In this document: positions 20,285 to 30,027 of the stretch, one piece after another
How positions within the stretch are numbered: the first letter of the stretch is position 1
How the letters are laid out: every line of letters starts with the position of its first letter
Origin: Nakazawaea peltata
Lineage: Eukaryota; Ascomycota; Pichiomycetes; Alaninales; Pachysolenaceae
Reading direction: 5' to 3'
DNA length: 64,000 bases
Assembly (NCBI GenBank): GCA_001599355.1
Contig: BCGQ01000002.1
Span: 695,554-759,553, forward strand
Notes under the pieces: generated by a model
What the model was told of the DNA's origin: nothing
The model's input: only the letters and a program-made list of their open reading frames with translations
The model's database searches: none
Position numbers and translations under genes: made by a program

Positions 20285-20611
20285 TTTGATGAGTTGGGGA
20301 TGAGATCAATGAAACGATGGGGTGTCTTGGTGGGTTCAATTGAAAATCTCAAATTTGAGTGGAAAAATTTTTCTTAAGAGTTTGGGTAGCAAATTATCAA
20401 AAAATAATTGTTAGGGATTTTTTTAGGCGGGGAATGATGAGCAAATTATTGAATTTATTTAATTAACCATTTTGGGATTTTGATAAATAATACACTACCA
20501 TTTGGTCTACCCTCTTTAGCTCTTCCTTAGCTCTACTCTACCTCTACTCCCCTACATTACTATCCAAATTCTGTCTATCTCATACTATCTATCTCATACT
20601 ATCTATCTATA
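20285..20611. other. Intergenic between SUP35 and LCB4
   Basis: No gene is present. The left part is the SUP35 promoter. The right part (20575-20605) holds a short CTATCTATCTCATACTAT direct repeat at the LCB4 3' end. Confidence 0.5.
20363..20441 (-). promoter_or_regulatory. SUP35 promoter with RRPE-like and PAC-like elements
   Basis: AAAAATTTTT (20363-20372) and GATGAG (20436-20441) lie 80 and 150 bp upstream of the SUP35 start in the SUP35/LCB4 interval, the remainder of which is AT-rich and empty. This pairing also occurs at TRM10 and NCL1. Activity is inferred. Confidence 0.45.
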
Positions 20612-22146
20612 TTATACATTCCCAAATCCAGTCTCAACAAATGCTCCCCCCTTCATAGCTGTACGAAGTACTCCCGGAATTACCTCCACCTGCATGGGCT
20701 CAAATGGAAAACTTTCCCCATCCACCGAAATAACCCCCTTCTTTATTCTTGGTACTAATCTATAAGCGAGGATTTTGGAATGCAGAATGTTCTCATGTAA
20801 TACATGAGTCCCCTTATCAAGACTCAAAAGAGCCTTGGTGGTACTCAGAAAACTAGATCTGGTGTCGGTTATTACAAGATCCATCGACCCATCGTTAGGT
20901 AAAGCCAGAGGGAAGAATTGAACATCTTTAGAAATGACCGGCATATTTCCTACATAAAAAATCCCCAAATGATCCGCAACATCTTGATCAAATCTCTCCC
21001 AATCTTGAGGTACAGGAGATTCTACTGATGGATATTGTAATTTCAACGAATCTCCGGTCAATTTCTTCACCTCCGAACTATTCAGATGCTCAGTGAAATG
21101 TTCAACTACATGCTCTTTATTTTTAGCCAAATATTTGACATAAATTTCACAAGGATATTTGGCCTTTTGAACTACTTTCGTGACAACTCCAATATCAAAT
21201 CTTACAGCACCTAAAAATCTCATCCATTCAGTATTGAGATCGGCTTCAGCGATAATACCGTATGTCTGACTTAAGAATGACAACTTAGTACCATTCCTTT
21301 GGGTAATCAGCATTAGATCCATATGCACGACCTCACTTTTCAAGAACAGCAACACCAGCTCACTTGGACTTGAAGTTCCATAACATGATAATGACATGGC
21401 ATTTCCTGATCCACACGGTAATTGCAGAACTACAACTTGTTCAAACAGTTTAAGACTGTCCTCACGTTGGTAGAACCCATTGATAACTTCATGAGGAATT
21501 CCATCTCCAGACAGACAAACTATGGCATCATATTCATCCAAATTGATCTCCTTAGCAATCTGAGTGGCATGCTGATGATATTCAGTCTTATATACATCAA
21601 ACTTGACGTGAGCTGCCTCTAAAACTGGCTTACAATATTGAGAGAAATATTTCTCGGCATTCCCTTGACCTCCATGAGGGTTCATTAATACCATGATCTT
21701 ATTTTGGTAAAATCTACCTGAAGGATATGATTTCAGTCTGATATACTTTGCGAGATCCGATTCTTGTACCGTTGACTCCAATGATACCTTGATGTTTCTA
21801 ATCTTAAGTGCGTCCCCATCAGATTTGACATAATCAATGGAGACATCAGCAGGGTCCTCACCAATCTGCTTGGCCCAAAGAATATTTCCATATGGAATCA
21901 ACACATCTATACATGTTAGTACTCGAACAATTGACCTCCTACACCATTTCTCCACTCACCATCATCACCTCTCGACTCCGACCCATCAGAACAGAACAGG
22001 CCGAAACATCCGGGAGATTCCGCGGCTTGACGCCGTTGATTCAATAATATTACAGCATTATCGGAGATCCGTGCCCTAAATCCATTAGTAGACGGTCTCA
22101 TAAGACTTGTATTTGATTCTGCGTTCGTCATATCTTCGCCATCCAT
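20612..22146 (-). CDS. LCB4: LCB4/LCB5, sphingoid long-chain base kinase (two exons)
   Basis: Phosphorylates sphingosine-type bases, feeding sphingolipid breakdown and signalling. Exon 1 is 22146-21960 and exon 2 is 21906-20612 (493 residues). The diacylglycerol-kinase catalytic core shows MNPHGGQGNA (nucleotide binding), SGDGIPHEVINGF and LPCGSGNAMS. The C-terminal part contains FFP-A-ALPNDGSMDLVITD (its CTG at 20906 is Ala in S. cerevisiae) and SVDGE. Exon 1 contributes a Cys pair in PGCFGLFCSDG, resembling the palmitoylated CxxC region of S. cerevisiae Lcb4. The start ATG at 22146 (MDGEDMTN) is the first in frame; an upstream TTG is ignored. ACGCGT lies at 22162-22167. Confidence 0.93.
21907..21959 (-). 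other. LCB4 intron (53 nt)
   Basis: The donor GTGAGT begins at 21959, TACTAAC is at 21921-21915, and the acceptor TAG ends at 21907, nine nt after the branch A. Splicing joins phase 1 (G + AT = Asp) and links the N-terminal exon to DVLIPYGNILWAKQ. Retention would leave an in-frame stop soon after GGQLFEY. Confidence 0.9.
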
Positions 22147-22336
22147 CTCTCTGTGTAGTCTACGCGTCCTCGTATTTAAAGCTGAAAATCCGCTCAGCAG
22201 GTTTGATTTTTCACCTTGACGCACCGGGGGATTTTGGGCCAAAATGTGCGCAGGGAAGGCCGGGCGGCTTAGCAGATGAGAAGTACTGAGGGGACATACA
22301 AATGATCAGATGGTCGTCGTAGATTACTATATAGGA

Positions 22337-23004
22337 TTAGAATAACATGTCTAATGTGCAGCAGAGACACATACCCAGCAAACAGGCGGTAAGACAGTCT
22401 TGGTTGTTGCTGTTTTGAGGTTGTTGTTGTTGGACATAAACTGGTTGTTGGGGCAGGTAGTAGCCTTGTTGAGGCTGTTGGTAGTAACCTTGTTGAGGTT
22501 GTTGATAGTAGCCTTGTTGAGGTTGTTGGTAATAGCCTTGCTGTTGATATCCTTGTTGATATCCTCTAGTACCATTTCCTCCGTTTGCGTAATTTGGTTG
22601 AGCGGAATATCCACCTTGATTTCCACTGTTATAAAATTCGGCTGCAGAGCCCCCGTTAGACCCTTGTGGGTAAGATGGAGGTGGGTTAGAAGGAGACTGA
22701 GGGTGTTAGTAAATCATTATAAAGAGGGTATAGATATGATAGCTGATGTATATGAAGTATATGATGTGACAGATCACAATGAAATATTTTTTTGTCCCTC
22801 CTTCAGTTCTTCATTGGTTCTTCTCTTGGCCCTTCCGTTGGTACTTCTGCTGATTCTTCTGTTGATTTCTTCCGTTTGTACTCACAGAGCATCGGTCCCT
22901 GCCAGATCATCAACCCCAATTGCTGATATTCAGAACCTGGTCCCTCACATCACATCCATACCAATCTATCTCCAATCGATACTTACTTGATATTTTTCAG
23001 ACAT
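22337..23004 (-). CDS. CYSTM-type small tail protein, Q/Y/G-rich (two exons)
   Basis: Exon 1 is 23004-22987 (MSEKYQ) and exon 2 is 22696-22337, giving 125 residues. The protein starts [17 protein letters not shown], continues with five QQPQQGYY-type repeats, and ends [22 protein letters not shown] when its CTG (22376) is read as Ala. The S. cerevisiae paralogues Ybr016w and Ydl012c have the same plan and nearly the same Cys-rich tail (CLAACLAALCICCTMDMLF). The CYSTM module is a membrane-associated cysteine-rich tail linked to stress tolerance; the molecular role is not known. Open frames on either strand here miss it because of the intron. Confidence 0.9.
22697..22986 (-). other. Intron of the CYSTM gene (290 nt)
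   Basis: The donor GTAAGT begins at 22986, TACTAAC is at 22711-22705, and the acceptor CAG ends at 22697. The join is in phase 0. The branch A lies nine nt from the acceptor. Confidence 0.88.
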
Positions 23005-23450
23005 AGATCCCAGTTCACTAATGCTTAATTATCCTCTTAACTTAAGCAAAAAGAAAAGGACCGGACAATCCTCTTATATACCAGAAAGGGAACAGCCCCC
23101 GATAATTGGCGCATTTTTCTTGGTATTTTCTATTTTTTTTTTAGTATCTTGCATGATGCTTGAGCACAATACGAATTGGTCACTCATCGAGCAGGCATCG
23201 CCTTCCCCGGATTCGCTTAGTCGATTCGGGGACACCGTTTGAGTCTTGGCTGTGCTGATGAGATATCTTAAAGTTTTGACTTGCATATTTTGATAGGAAT
23301 AAGCGAGAGATTCCTTTTGCACTCGGAATTTATTAATAAATACTTTGCTATTCTCTACTTTTGATACTGTTTATATAAAATATAAATCTATTATTAGTCA
23401 ATTTAAATTGGTGGGTAAGACCCTATTATACAAGTTATGTTTTATGCTGT
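23005..23450. other. Intergenic between the CYSTM gene and TRM10
   Basis: No gene is supported. A minus-strand TATATAAG lies near 23073-23080 and would serve the CYSTM gene. The rest is AT-rich TRM10 3' sequence. Confidence 0.45.
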
Positions 23451-24392
23451 TTACTCATCATCACTCTCTTCTGCATCTTCTGCATCTTCTGCCTCCTCAG
23501 TTTCCCCTGTTTCCTCCCCATTCTTGAGAATCTTTCTCTCCGGTAACAGCTGCTCAAACAGGGTCTTCCAATCCTTGACAGACATGTATTTCAAAATAAG
23601 ATCAAATACATGAGATGTGGCAAGTACCCTCCGACCACTCAAATGAATGAATTCATCAATTGGTAATCTCTTGACTGGAAGATTGAGCGCCTTGGCCTTC
23701 TCGAGACAAAGATCTTTGTATCTACCTTTATCGACGATCCCCCCTACAATGTAGTTCATTCCAGGCTCTAAAGTTTCGAGCTTCTCATCAGTATCAGCAC
23801 TTAAATATACATACTTGGACTGTAACTCTTCTTCTCCTTTGCCTGCAAGATATTTGGCCAACGGATCCTCGGTGAACAGGACTGTATCATTCCACATGTG
23901 ATACTGAGGTATGTCTTTATTGAATCTCTCCTTCAATCTCTTGTCAAAATTGATAACTTCGATCTTCAACGGTTGCAAAGTTCTTCTATTAGACGCATAA
24001 CATCTTGTAATTTGAGATGAAAGAGATATGACTTCTTTCTCTTTCATCAAATCATCGAATCCACAATCTAAGATCACAGTACCGACAGGAGCACTTTGTT
24101 CAGATGGCTTGTATATTTTGTCCCTTTTAGGCAATTCCTCTCCCCTTTCAATGAGATCACGGATATAGTTCTTTCTCAGTTTTCTGAGTTCTCTCTTCTT
24201 CTCTCTACGTTGTTTCTTGAACTCCTCTTTAGTCTCTTCCCATCTCTTCTTCTTCTGAAGCTTTTTCCACAGAGATTTGGACATACCCTCTGGGATCTCT
24301 ATTTTTTTTCTCTGAGGGTTGACAGACTCATTTGATGGTGCAGATGAGTCTGGAGAAGGGGTATTTGTAATTTGAGCTTCCTCCTGTGACAT
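23451..24392 (-). CDS. TRM10: TRM10, tRNA m1G9 methyltransferase
   Basis: Methylates N1 of guanosine 9 in tRNAs using S-adenosylmethionine (SPOUT fold). The 313-residue protein has a basic, lysine-rich helical N-terminal region (SKSLWKKLQKKKRWEE), the SPOUT core with VILDCGFDDLM, YLSADTDEKLETL, and NYIVGGIVDKGRYKD with the conserved catalytic Asp, then KRLPIDEFI and an acidic EEAEDAEDAEES tail. The start is the ATG at 24392 (MSQEEA). The frame stays open upstream only because of a purine-rich repeat and lacks homology there. The promoter carries RRPE- and PAC-like sites. Confidence 0.94.
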   Translation of the reverse strand: MSQEEAQITNTPSPDSSAPSNESVNPQRKKIEIPEGMSKSLWKKLQKKKRWEETKEEFKKQRREKKRELRKLRKNYIRDLIERGEELPKRDKIYKPSEQSAPVGTVILDCGFDDLMKEKEVISLSSQITRCYASNRRTLQPLKIEVINFDKRLKERFNKDIPQYHMWNDTVLFTEDPLAKYLAGKGEEELQSKYVYLSADTDEKLETLEPGMNYIVGGIVDKGRYKDLCLEKAKALNLPVKRLPIDEFIHLSGRRVLATSHVFDLILKYMSVKDWKTLFEQLLPERKILKNGEETGETEEAEDAEDAEESDDE

Positions 24393-24452
24393 TTTATGGT
24401 TGTTATGGATAGACGATCTTCGGAAGGGGTCTCGGTGAAATATTTTCCTTGG

Positions 24453-24499
24453 AAAATTTTTGTTCCTTGGAGATTGGTAAAAGAAGAGCAGGAGATGAG
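24453..24499 (-). promoter_or_regulatory. TRM10 promoter elements (RRPE-like, PAC)
   Basis: AAAATTTTT (24453-24461) and GATGAG (24494-24499) lie 60 and 100 bp upstream of the TRM10 start, as expected for a ribosome-biogenesis/tRNA-modification regulon gene. Confidence 0.5.
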
Positions 24500-24504
24500 G
24501 TGAA

Positions 24505-24680
24505 AAAACAGTAGGGAAAAACAGTAGGGAAAACGGTGAGGAAAATAGTAAGGAAAATAGTAAGGAAAAACAGTAAGGAAAAGTAGTAAGGAGAAATAGG
24601 GAAATAGTAGGGAAATAGTAAGGAGAAATAGTAAGGAGAAATAGTAAGGAGAAATAGTAAGAAGAAATAGTAACGAAAAT
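24505..24680. repeat. Purine-rich tandem repeat AGTAAGGAGAAAT
   Basis: About 13 irregular copies of a 10-13 bp unit (variants AGTAGGGAAAA, AGTAAGGAAAAT, AGTAAGGAGAAAT), most regular at 24610-24665. One strand is almost pure purine. It creates a spurious Tyr/Phe/Leu-rich extension in the TRM10 frame. Confidence 0.8.
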
Positions 24681-25345
24681 TAGTATGGAGAACCAGTACG
24701 GAAGAAAGATGATCACATCTCAAGTCAACTGACCTCACAAACAAATCCTATACTAAAACACACACAGTGAAGAACCTACATAAGAGACCCACACCTCAAA
24801 AACCCACACTAAAATTCAACTCCCCCCTCTATAATTACCCCTTCTACAATTACTCCCCTTATGACATCATTTGAACCCAATATCTCAAACACCCCTCTTA
24901 CCCTCCTCGCGCACTGAAAAATTCTACCCTCGTTTAAACCCCTGTCAATTTTTCTAGAACAATCTTTTCCCAACTTAAGTAGTTCATTTTTTCCTAATGC
25001 ATCCATTTAAGGAAATCTCATGGAACTTGATAGAACCTTTTTCCCCCATCCGATGAGGAAATCCTTCGTCAACCTGCATCAATTACTCTCTCGCCCCCTT
25101 TTTCCTCTCACTACGTCGGATCTTTTGAAAAATTGAACGAAATCAAAAATTTTCCAAAGGGGTATAAATAAATTGTTGAATTTCCAATTCACATTAATTA
25201 TAAATTGAATACATAATTTTTCAATTCTATAGATTAATATCCCAAATTTCAATTTGATCATTCTTTTATTGTTTCAATTTGAATTTAGACTTTAATTTGT
25301 TGTTTTTATACGGGAAATTAGAAAAGACATATATATAGATACAAT
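24681..25345. promoter_or_regulatory. Intergenic region with HSP70 promoter (heat-shock element, TATA)
   Basis: A perfect heat-shock dimer TTCTAGAA lies at 24952-24959 and TATAAATA at 25163-25170. Further GAA/TTC half-sites occur at about 25120-25145 but not in clean 5-bp phase. No coding frame is supported. Confidence 0.5.
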
Positions 25346-27280
25346 ATGGTTGCCGTCGGTATTGATTTAGGTACTACCTACTCTTGTGTTGCTCACTTTG
25401 CTAACGACAGAGTTGAGATCATTGCTAATGATCAAGGTAACAGAACCACTCCATCTTTCGTTGCCTTCACTGACTCTGAGAGATTAATTGGTGATGCCGC
25501 CAAGAACCAAGCTGCTATGAACCCAGCTAACACCGTTTTCGACGCTAAGCGTTTGATCGGTAGAAAGTTTGAGGATGCCGAGGTCCAAGGTGACATTAAG
25601 CACTTCCCATTCAAGGTTGTCGACAAGGGTGGAAAGCCACAAATCCAAGTTGACTTCAAGGGTGAGACCAAGGTTTTCACTCCAGAAGAAGTTTCCGCCA
25701 TGATCTTGACCAAGATGAAGGAGACTGCCGAATCTTTCTTGGGTTCTAAGGTTGCCGACGCCGTCGTCACCGTCCCAGCTTACTTCAACGACTCTCAAAG
25801 ACAAGCCACCAAGGATGCTGGTTTGATTGCTGGTTTGAACGTTATGAGAATCATCAACGAGCCAACCGCCGCCGCTATCGCTTACGGTTTGGACAAGAAG
25901 GACGAAGGTGAAAAGAACGTTTTGATCTTCGATTTGGGTGGAGGAACTTTCGATGTTTCTTTGTTGTCCATTGAAGACGGTATCTTCGAGGTCAAGGCCA
26001 CCGCTGGTGACACTCACTTGGGTGGTGAGGACTTTGACAACAGATTGGTCAACCACTTCATTAACGAGTTCAAGAGAAAGAACAAGAAGGACTTGTCTTC
26101 TAACCAAAGAGCCTTGAGAAGATTGAGAACCGCTTGTGAGAGAGCTAAGAGAACTTTGTCTTCTTCTGCTCAAACTTCTATTGAGATTGACTCCTTGTTC
26201 GAAGGTATCGACTTCTACACCTCCATTACCAGAGCTAGATTCGAGGAATTGTGTGGTGATTTGTTCAGATCTACTTTGGACCCAGTCGAAAAGGTCTTGA
26301 AGGATGCTAAGTTGGACAAGTCCCAAGTTCACGAGTTGGTCTTGGTTGGTGGTTCTACCAGAATTCCAAAGGTCCAAAAGTTGGTTTCCGACTTCTTCAA
26401 CGGTAAGGAGCCAAACAGATCTATTAACCCAGATGAAGCCGTTGCTTACGGTGCTGCTGTCCAAGCTGCTATCTTGTCTGGTGACACTTCTTCCAAGACT
26501 CAAGATTTGTTGTTGTTGGATGTTGCTCCATTGTCCTTGGGTATTGAGACTGCTGGTGGTGTCATGACCAAGTTGATTCCAAGAAACTCTACTATCCCAA
26601 CCAAGAAGTCTGAGACTTTCTCCACTTATGCTGACAACCAACCAGGTGTCTTGATTCAAGTCTTTGAAGGTGAGAGAGCTAGAACTAAGGACAACAACTT
26701 GTTGGGTAAGTTCGAATTATCTGGTATTCCACCAGCTCCAAGAGGTGTTCCACAAATTGAGGTTACCTTCGATTTGGACGCTAACGGAATCTTGAACGTT
26801 TCTGCTGTTGAGAAGGGTACCGGTAAGACCAACAAGATCACCATCACCAACGACAAGGGTAGATTGTCTCAAGAGGATATTGAAAGAATGGTTTCCGAGG
26901 CTGAGAAGTTCAAGGAAGAAGATGAGAAGGAAGCTGCCAGAATCGGTGCTAAGAACGGTTTGGAATCTTACGCTTACTCTTTGAAGAACTCCACCTCCGA
27001 GAAGGCCTTCGAGGAGAAGGTTGAGGCTGAAGAGAGAGAGACTTTGTCTAAGGCCATTGACGAGACCATCTCTTGGTTGGATGACAACCAAACCGCCTCT
27101 ACCGAGGAGTTTGCTGACAAGCAAAAGGAATTGGAAGGTGTCGCCAACCCAATCATGATGAAGTTCTACCAAGCTGGTGGTGCTCCAGGTGCTGCCCCAG
27201 GTGGTGCTCCAGGTGGATTCCCAGGTGCCGGTGCTGAGGCTCCAGGTGCTGACGGTCCAACTGTCGAAGAAGTTGACTAA
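25346..27280 (+). CDS. SSA1: SSA-type cytosolic HSP70 chaperone
   Basis: An ATP-driven chaperone for nascent, translocating and stress-damaged proteins, working with J proteins such as Caj1, also in this window. The 644-residue protein has the HSP70 ATPase signatures [20 protein letters not shown] and [12 protein letters not shown], the substrate-binding domain, a G/A/P-rich tail and the terminal EEVD that binds TPR cochaperones, which marks the cytosolic class. There is no signal or transit peptide. Codon use is extremely biased, and I saw no in-frame CTG although Ala is common. Start ATG at 25346. Confidence 0.98.
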   Translation: MVAVGIDLGTTYSCVAHFANDRVEIIANDQGNRTTPSFVAFTDSERLIGDAAKNQAAMNPANTVFDAKRLIGRKFEDAEVQGDIKHFPFKVVDKGGKPQIQVDFKGETKVFTPEEVSAMILTKMKETAESFLGSKVADAVVTVPAYFNDSQRQATKDAGLIAGLNVMRIINEPTAAAIAYGLDKKDEGEKNVLIFDLGGGTFDVSLLSIEDGIFEVKATAGDTHLGGEDFDNRLVNHFINEFKRKNKKDLSSNQRALRRLRTACERAKRTLSSSAQTSIEIDSLFEGIDFYTSITRARFEELCGDLFRSTLDPVEKVLKDAKLDKSQVHELVLVGGSTRIPKVQKLVSDFFNGKEPNRSINPDEAVAYGAAVQAAILSGDTSSKTQDLLLLDVAPLSLGIETAGGVMTKLIPRNSTIPTKKSETFSTYADNQPGVLIQVFEGERARTKDNNLLGKFELSGIPPAPRGVPQIEVTFDLDANGILNVSAVEKGTGKTNKITITNDKGRLSQEDIERMVSEAEKFKEEDEKEAARIGAKNGLESYAYSLKNSTSEKAFEEKVEAEERETLSKAIDETISWLDDNQTASTEEFADKQKELEGVANPIMMKFYQAGGAPGAAPGGAPGGFPGAGAEAPGADGPTVEEVD

Positions 27281-27490
27281 ATTTCATAAAAATTTCATTC
27301 TGCAACAGGTGATTGGGTTTTTTATTTTATTTTAATGTTAATTCTTTTATATAAGTTCATATGAATCATATTTGGTTTTTCACGTTTATTATTAAAGAGC
27401 TGTAGAAGAAAGGGGATACCTGAGACAAATTTGAGGCAAATTTCTTACTTGAAAATGATATAAATTGGGGGTGTGTAGGAGGGCTGGGAT

Positions 27491-27517
27491 ATGAGAGACT
27501 TGGGATACGAGAGATGA
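27491..27517 (+). promoter_or_regulatory. Upstream ORF overlapping the F-box-like gene start by ATGA
   Basis: An eight-codon frame (ATG at 27491, TGA at 27515-27517) ends on the start of the downstream gene (ATG 27514-27516), sharing ATGA. The peptide MRDLGYER resembles the start of the main protein (MRDISDE) because the DNA is a short local duplication. Confidence 0.5.
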
Positions 27518-29454
27518 GAGACATTAGCGATGAGGTGAATGATGATATTAGTGATGAGATTAGTGGTGAGACCATTGATGAGATTACTGACCACACTAGC
27601 TATACTATAACTCATTCTGACTTTCCTTCTTGTATTTCAGAATCTTCATCAAATGATCAAAGATTCAAAACCTTTGTTAAGACTGTTCAAAATAAGTTTC
27701 ATCTGAAAAGGCAAGGATGCGATCGGAGTACTCAGTCTTGGTCAGATTACGACTCATTATTGTCGTTACGAACAAATGACTTTTCTTCTACTCATCGGAG
27801 TTATCCAAAACAATCTTTAGTTGATTTAGACGACTCTCCCCTTGACAGAATATGTTCAATGTTAGATCAACATTCCGTCTTGGATTTGATGTGCAGTAAT
27901 AGTCTGTTTTTCACACCAAGTAGAAAACGACTCTATAGACGAATAACAGTTGTGAATGATCGAGAGGAACTTGAAAAGATGAAATTCCATATAGCTACTC
28001 CAACCACCTTAATAACTAAGAAGAACTTGATCAAGTGCTTCAATATGTTAAGATTGGGATCACAAGAACTTGCAACATATGTACAAGAGATATACTGTTT
28101 TGCTGAATACAATTGGGGTGATAATGAAGATCAGTTCACGATTACTGATTCCTGGTATTTAACATCAGAGCTTTTACCTAATTTGAGGACGTTTGTGTGG
28201 CCTCAAATGCCAATATCTAAATATCAGGCAATCAAAGAGAGACTGAGACCTCAAATTCAAACTTTGGGAATATCTTGTCACAACTTGAAGAAGGAAGATT
28301 ATCATAGTTATGATAGTCTTATGCTTCAATTTCCTAACCTTGAGAATTTGATCATCGGAACAAACAATGCTTCAATTGGGGATACTAAGTTGATAATTGA
28401 TTTATTGATTTTGGGTGGTTCATTTGATAGGTTGAAGAGTTTGGCGATCAAAGGAGATTTCAGCAGAGCTTCCTCGAGGAAGATCAATGGGGGCTGGGAC
28501 GAGACAGAGAACAAAAGTTCATATCTGAGTCAAGGTGAAACTGCAGAGCATGGGGGGCGAAGGAAGAAACCGTTTAAAGATAAATTTAAGCTCAAGCGAT
28601 CAACTTGGAGAGATAAAGACAACAAGGAGATTATCCCTCTTCCAAAGCATGGAGCTGGAATATCAGCTATTTTTGAAGAACTACAGAACTACACTAGACT
28701 CGAAATTGAAAGTTTGACCTTACACAATCTTGAAATACAAGAAGATGATTTGACTTGTCTTCTAGCAGCAGTTGACTTGGGGAGCATAAAGTTCTTGGAA
28801 TTATCAGACATATTAGTCGAATACCATCATGCAATTGAACAGGAGAACAAAATATCCCTTCTAGGTCATCTCTTGACAAATTTGTCAGCATTATCAATAG
28901 ACATAAGGTTTGAATGCCATGAATGTAAACGAAATTGTTTAAATCTTCAAGAAATCGAATTGGAGAAATTCATGGATTCAATTCCACCATTGAAGAAATT
29001 GGATATATCAATCTACGACACAGAATTACCACATACGAATTCTACAAGAGTTCTGGATTTCCTAAATAATCATAAAAACTCACTAACATACTTATCAATA
29101 TCGATTCCACAAAGCACCCACTCTTTTGTTGAGAATATCCAAAGAAGTATTGACATTCTGAAAAATATCAATATTATCATAGAAGCTCAAAAACCTAAAT
29201 TTATTGACAACCTGCTACATAATTATATCCTTAGTTGTTCCTTAGAAACTGTTCTTATCAATGATTGCATTTCTCCACATATTTCCAAATTCAAATCATG
29301 CAATTCGAGTCTTCTTCAAAGCCTAGAACCCCTCAAATACTATCTTCTTAGCATTTTAGGTTCTGATTTAGACTACATTCGTTCCTATTGTCCAAATATT
29401 CAACATATTATCTTATTTGGAATTCCCTTCTCTCTACAAAACTCAATTGAATAA
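27514..29454 (+). CDS. F-box/LRR-like protein of unknown function
   Basis: 646 residues, not recognised as any named yeast protein. The N-terminus is acidic (DISDEVNDDISDEIS). Around residues 100-150 the segment LDDSPLDRICSMLDQHSVLDLMCSNSLF then RKRLYRRITV looks like an F-box, which would dock on Skp1 of an SCF ubiquitin ligase. The rest contains irregular leucine-rich stretches (LPNLRTF, FPNLENLIIG, LKSLAIKG, IESLTLHNL, LEFLELSD-like), consistent with an LRR substrate arm as in fungal F-box proteins. There is a CHECKRNC cysteine pair at about 470. It is AT-richer than neighbours and has weak codon bias, suggesting low expression. Function is inference only. Confidence 0.7.
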   Translation: MRDISDEVNDDISDEISGETIDEITDHTSYTITHSDFPSCISESSSNDQRFKTFVKTVQNKFHLKRQGCDRSTQSWSDYDSLLSLRTNDFSSTHRSYPKQSLVDLDDSPLDRICSMLDQHSVLDLMCSNSLFFTPSRKRLYRRITVVNDREELEKMKFHIATPTTLITKKNLIKCFNMLRLGSQELATYVQEIYCFAEYNWGDNEDQFTITDSWYLTSELLPNLRTFVWPQMPISKYQAIKERLRPQIQTLGISCHNLKKEDYHSYDSLMLQFPNLENLIIGTNNASIGDTKLIIDLLILGGSFDRLKSLAIKGDFSRASSRKINGGWDETENKSSYLSQGETAEHGGRRKKPFKDKFKLKRSTWRDKDNKEIIPLPKHGAGISAIFEELQNYTRLEIESLTLHNLEIQEDDLTCLLAAVDLGSIKFLELSDILVEYHHAIEQENKISLLGHLLTNLSALSIDIRFECHECKRNCLNLQEIELEKFMDSIPPLKKLDISIYDTELPHTNSTRVLDFLNNHKNSLTYLSISIPQSTHSFVENIQRSIDILKNINIIIEAQKPKFIDNLLHNYILSCSLETVLINDCISPHISKFKSCNSSLLQSLEPLKYYLLSILGSDLDYIRSYCPNIQHIILFGIPFSLQNSIE

Positions 29455-29519
29455 TATAAGCTTATAATTTATTCGTTTAATATGTAGTAACTATAACCAG
29501 TCTTATAGATTTAAACAAT

Positions 29520-29720
29520 CTATTGCTTGTTACCACCACCGATCATGTCAGCGATCTTTTGGGTGGTGGACTTGGCTTCATCTGGTTGAGCGTTCTTAGC
29601 ACCAGAGTCGTACAGGTCAGTAACAGCCTCCTTGGCTTGTTCAGCGTAAGACTTCTCGGAGTCTGGCTTGATGGCCTCAGAGGCCTTGTCGGTGAAGCTC
29701 TTTCTCATGTTGTCGGACAT
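29520..29720 (-). CDS. HSP12: Short HSP9/HSP12-family stress protein
   Basis: 66 residues: MSDNMRKSFTDKASEAIKPDSEKSYAEQ matches the start of S. cerevisiae Hsp12 (MSDAGRKGFGEKASEALKPDSQKSYAEQ). Hsp12 is an intrinsically disordered protein that folds on membranes and stabilises them under stress. This one stops where S. cerevisiae Hsp12 (109 residues) continues, like short family members such as Candida Wh11. The CTG in AVTD-x-YDSG should be Ala. The upstream region carries several stress-response elements and a TATA box. Confidence 0.9.
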   Translation of the reverse strand: MSDNMRKSFTDKASEAIKPDSEKSYAEQAKEAVTDLYDSGAKNAQPDEAKSTTQKIADMIGGGNKQ

Positions 29721-30027
29721 TTTTAATAGTTTTGATTATTTAGTTTTGTTGATGATGATTTAGATTCTGACATTCGAGGTGATATACCACCTCTTATATA
29801 TGATTTCTACAGCAAGTTGATCAGCAATTCCTCAACCCCTTCAGCAACCACCTCGATTGCTACCCCCTTCTAGCCCCCTATTTGATCCCTTGCTTGCTAT
29901 ATGCGCAGGGGGGTTAATTGCTAAATTAGGAAATTTATGATGAAATTGCTGCAGAAGGGATTGACTTTGCTACAGTTCGTTGCTAATACAAGGCGGAGGA
30001 AGAATAAACGAGGCACATGCATTAAGA
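29721..30027 (-). promoter_or_regulatory. HSP12-like promoter with four STREs and a TATA box
   Basis: On the minus strand, TATATAAG (29800-29793) lies about 75 bp before the start. CCCCT cores are at 29836-29840, 29864-29868 and 29875-29879, and AGGGG is at 29907-29911. This is the expected Msn2/4-type arrangement for an HSP12 gene. The remainder of the interval is the RFT1 3' region. Confidence 0.65.

Noticed and set aside
22400-22990. A 196-codon plus-strand frame rich in Leu and Val
   Set aside because: It is antisense to the Q/Y/G repeats of the spliced CYSTM gene, which has clear homology.
24393-24716. An N-terminal extension of TRM10 rich in Tyr, Phe and Leu
   Set aside because: It translates a purine-rich tandem repeat and precedes the conserved-type start; no homology.
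25484-27172. Long minus-strand frames opposite HSP70
   Set aside because: Typical antisense shadows of a strongly codon-biased gene.
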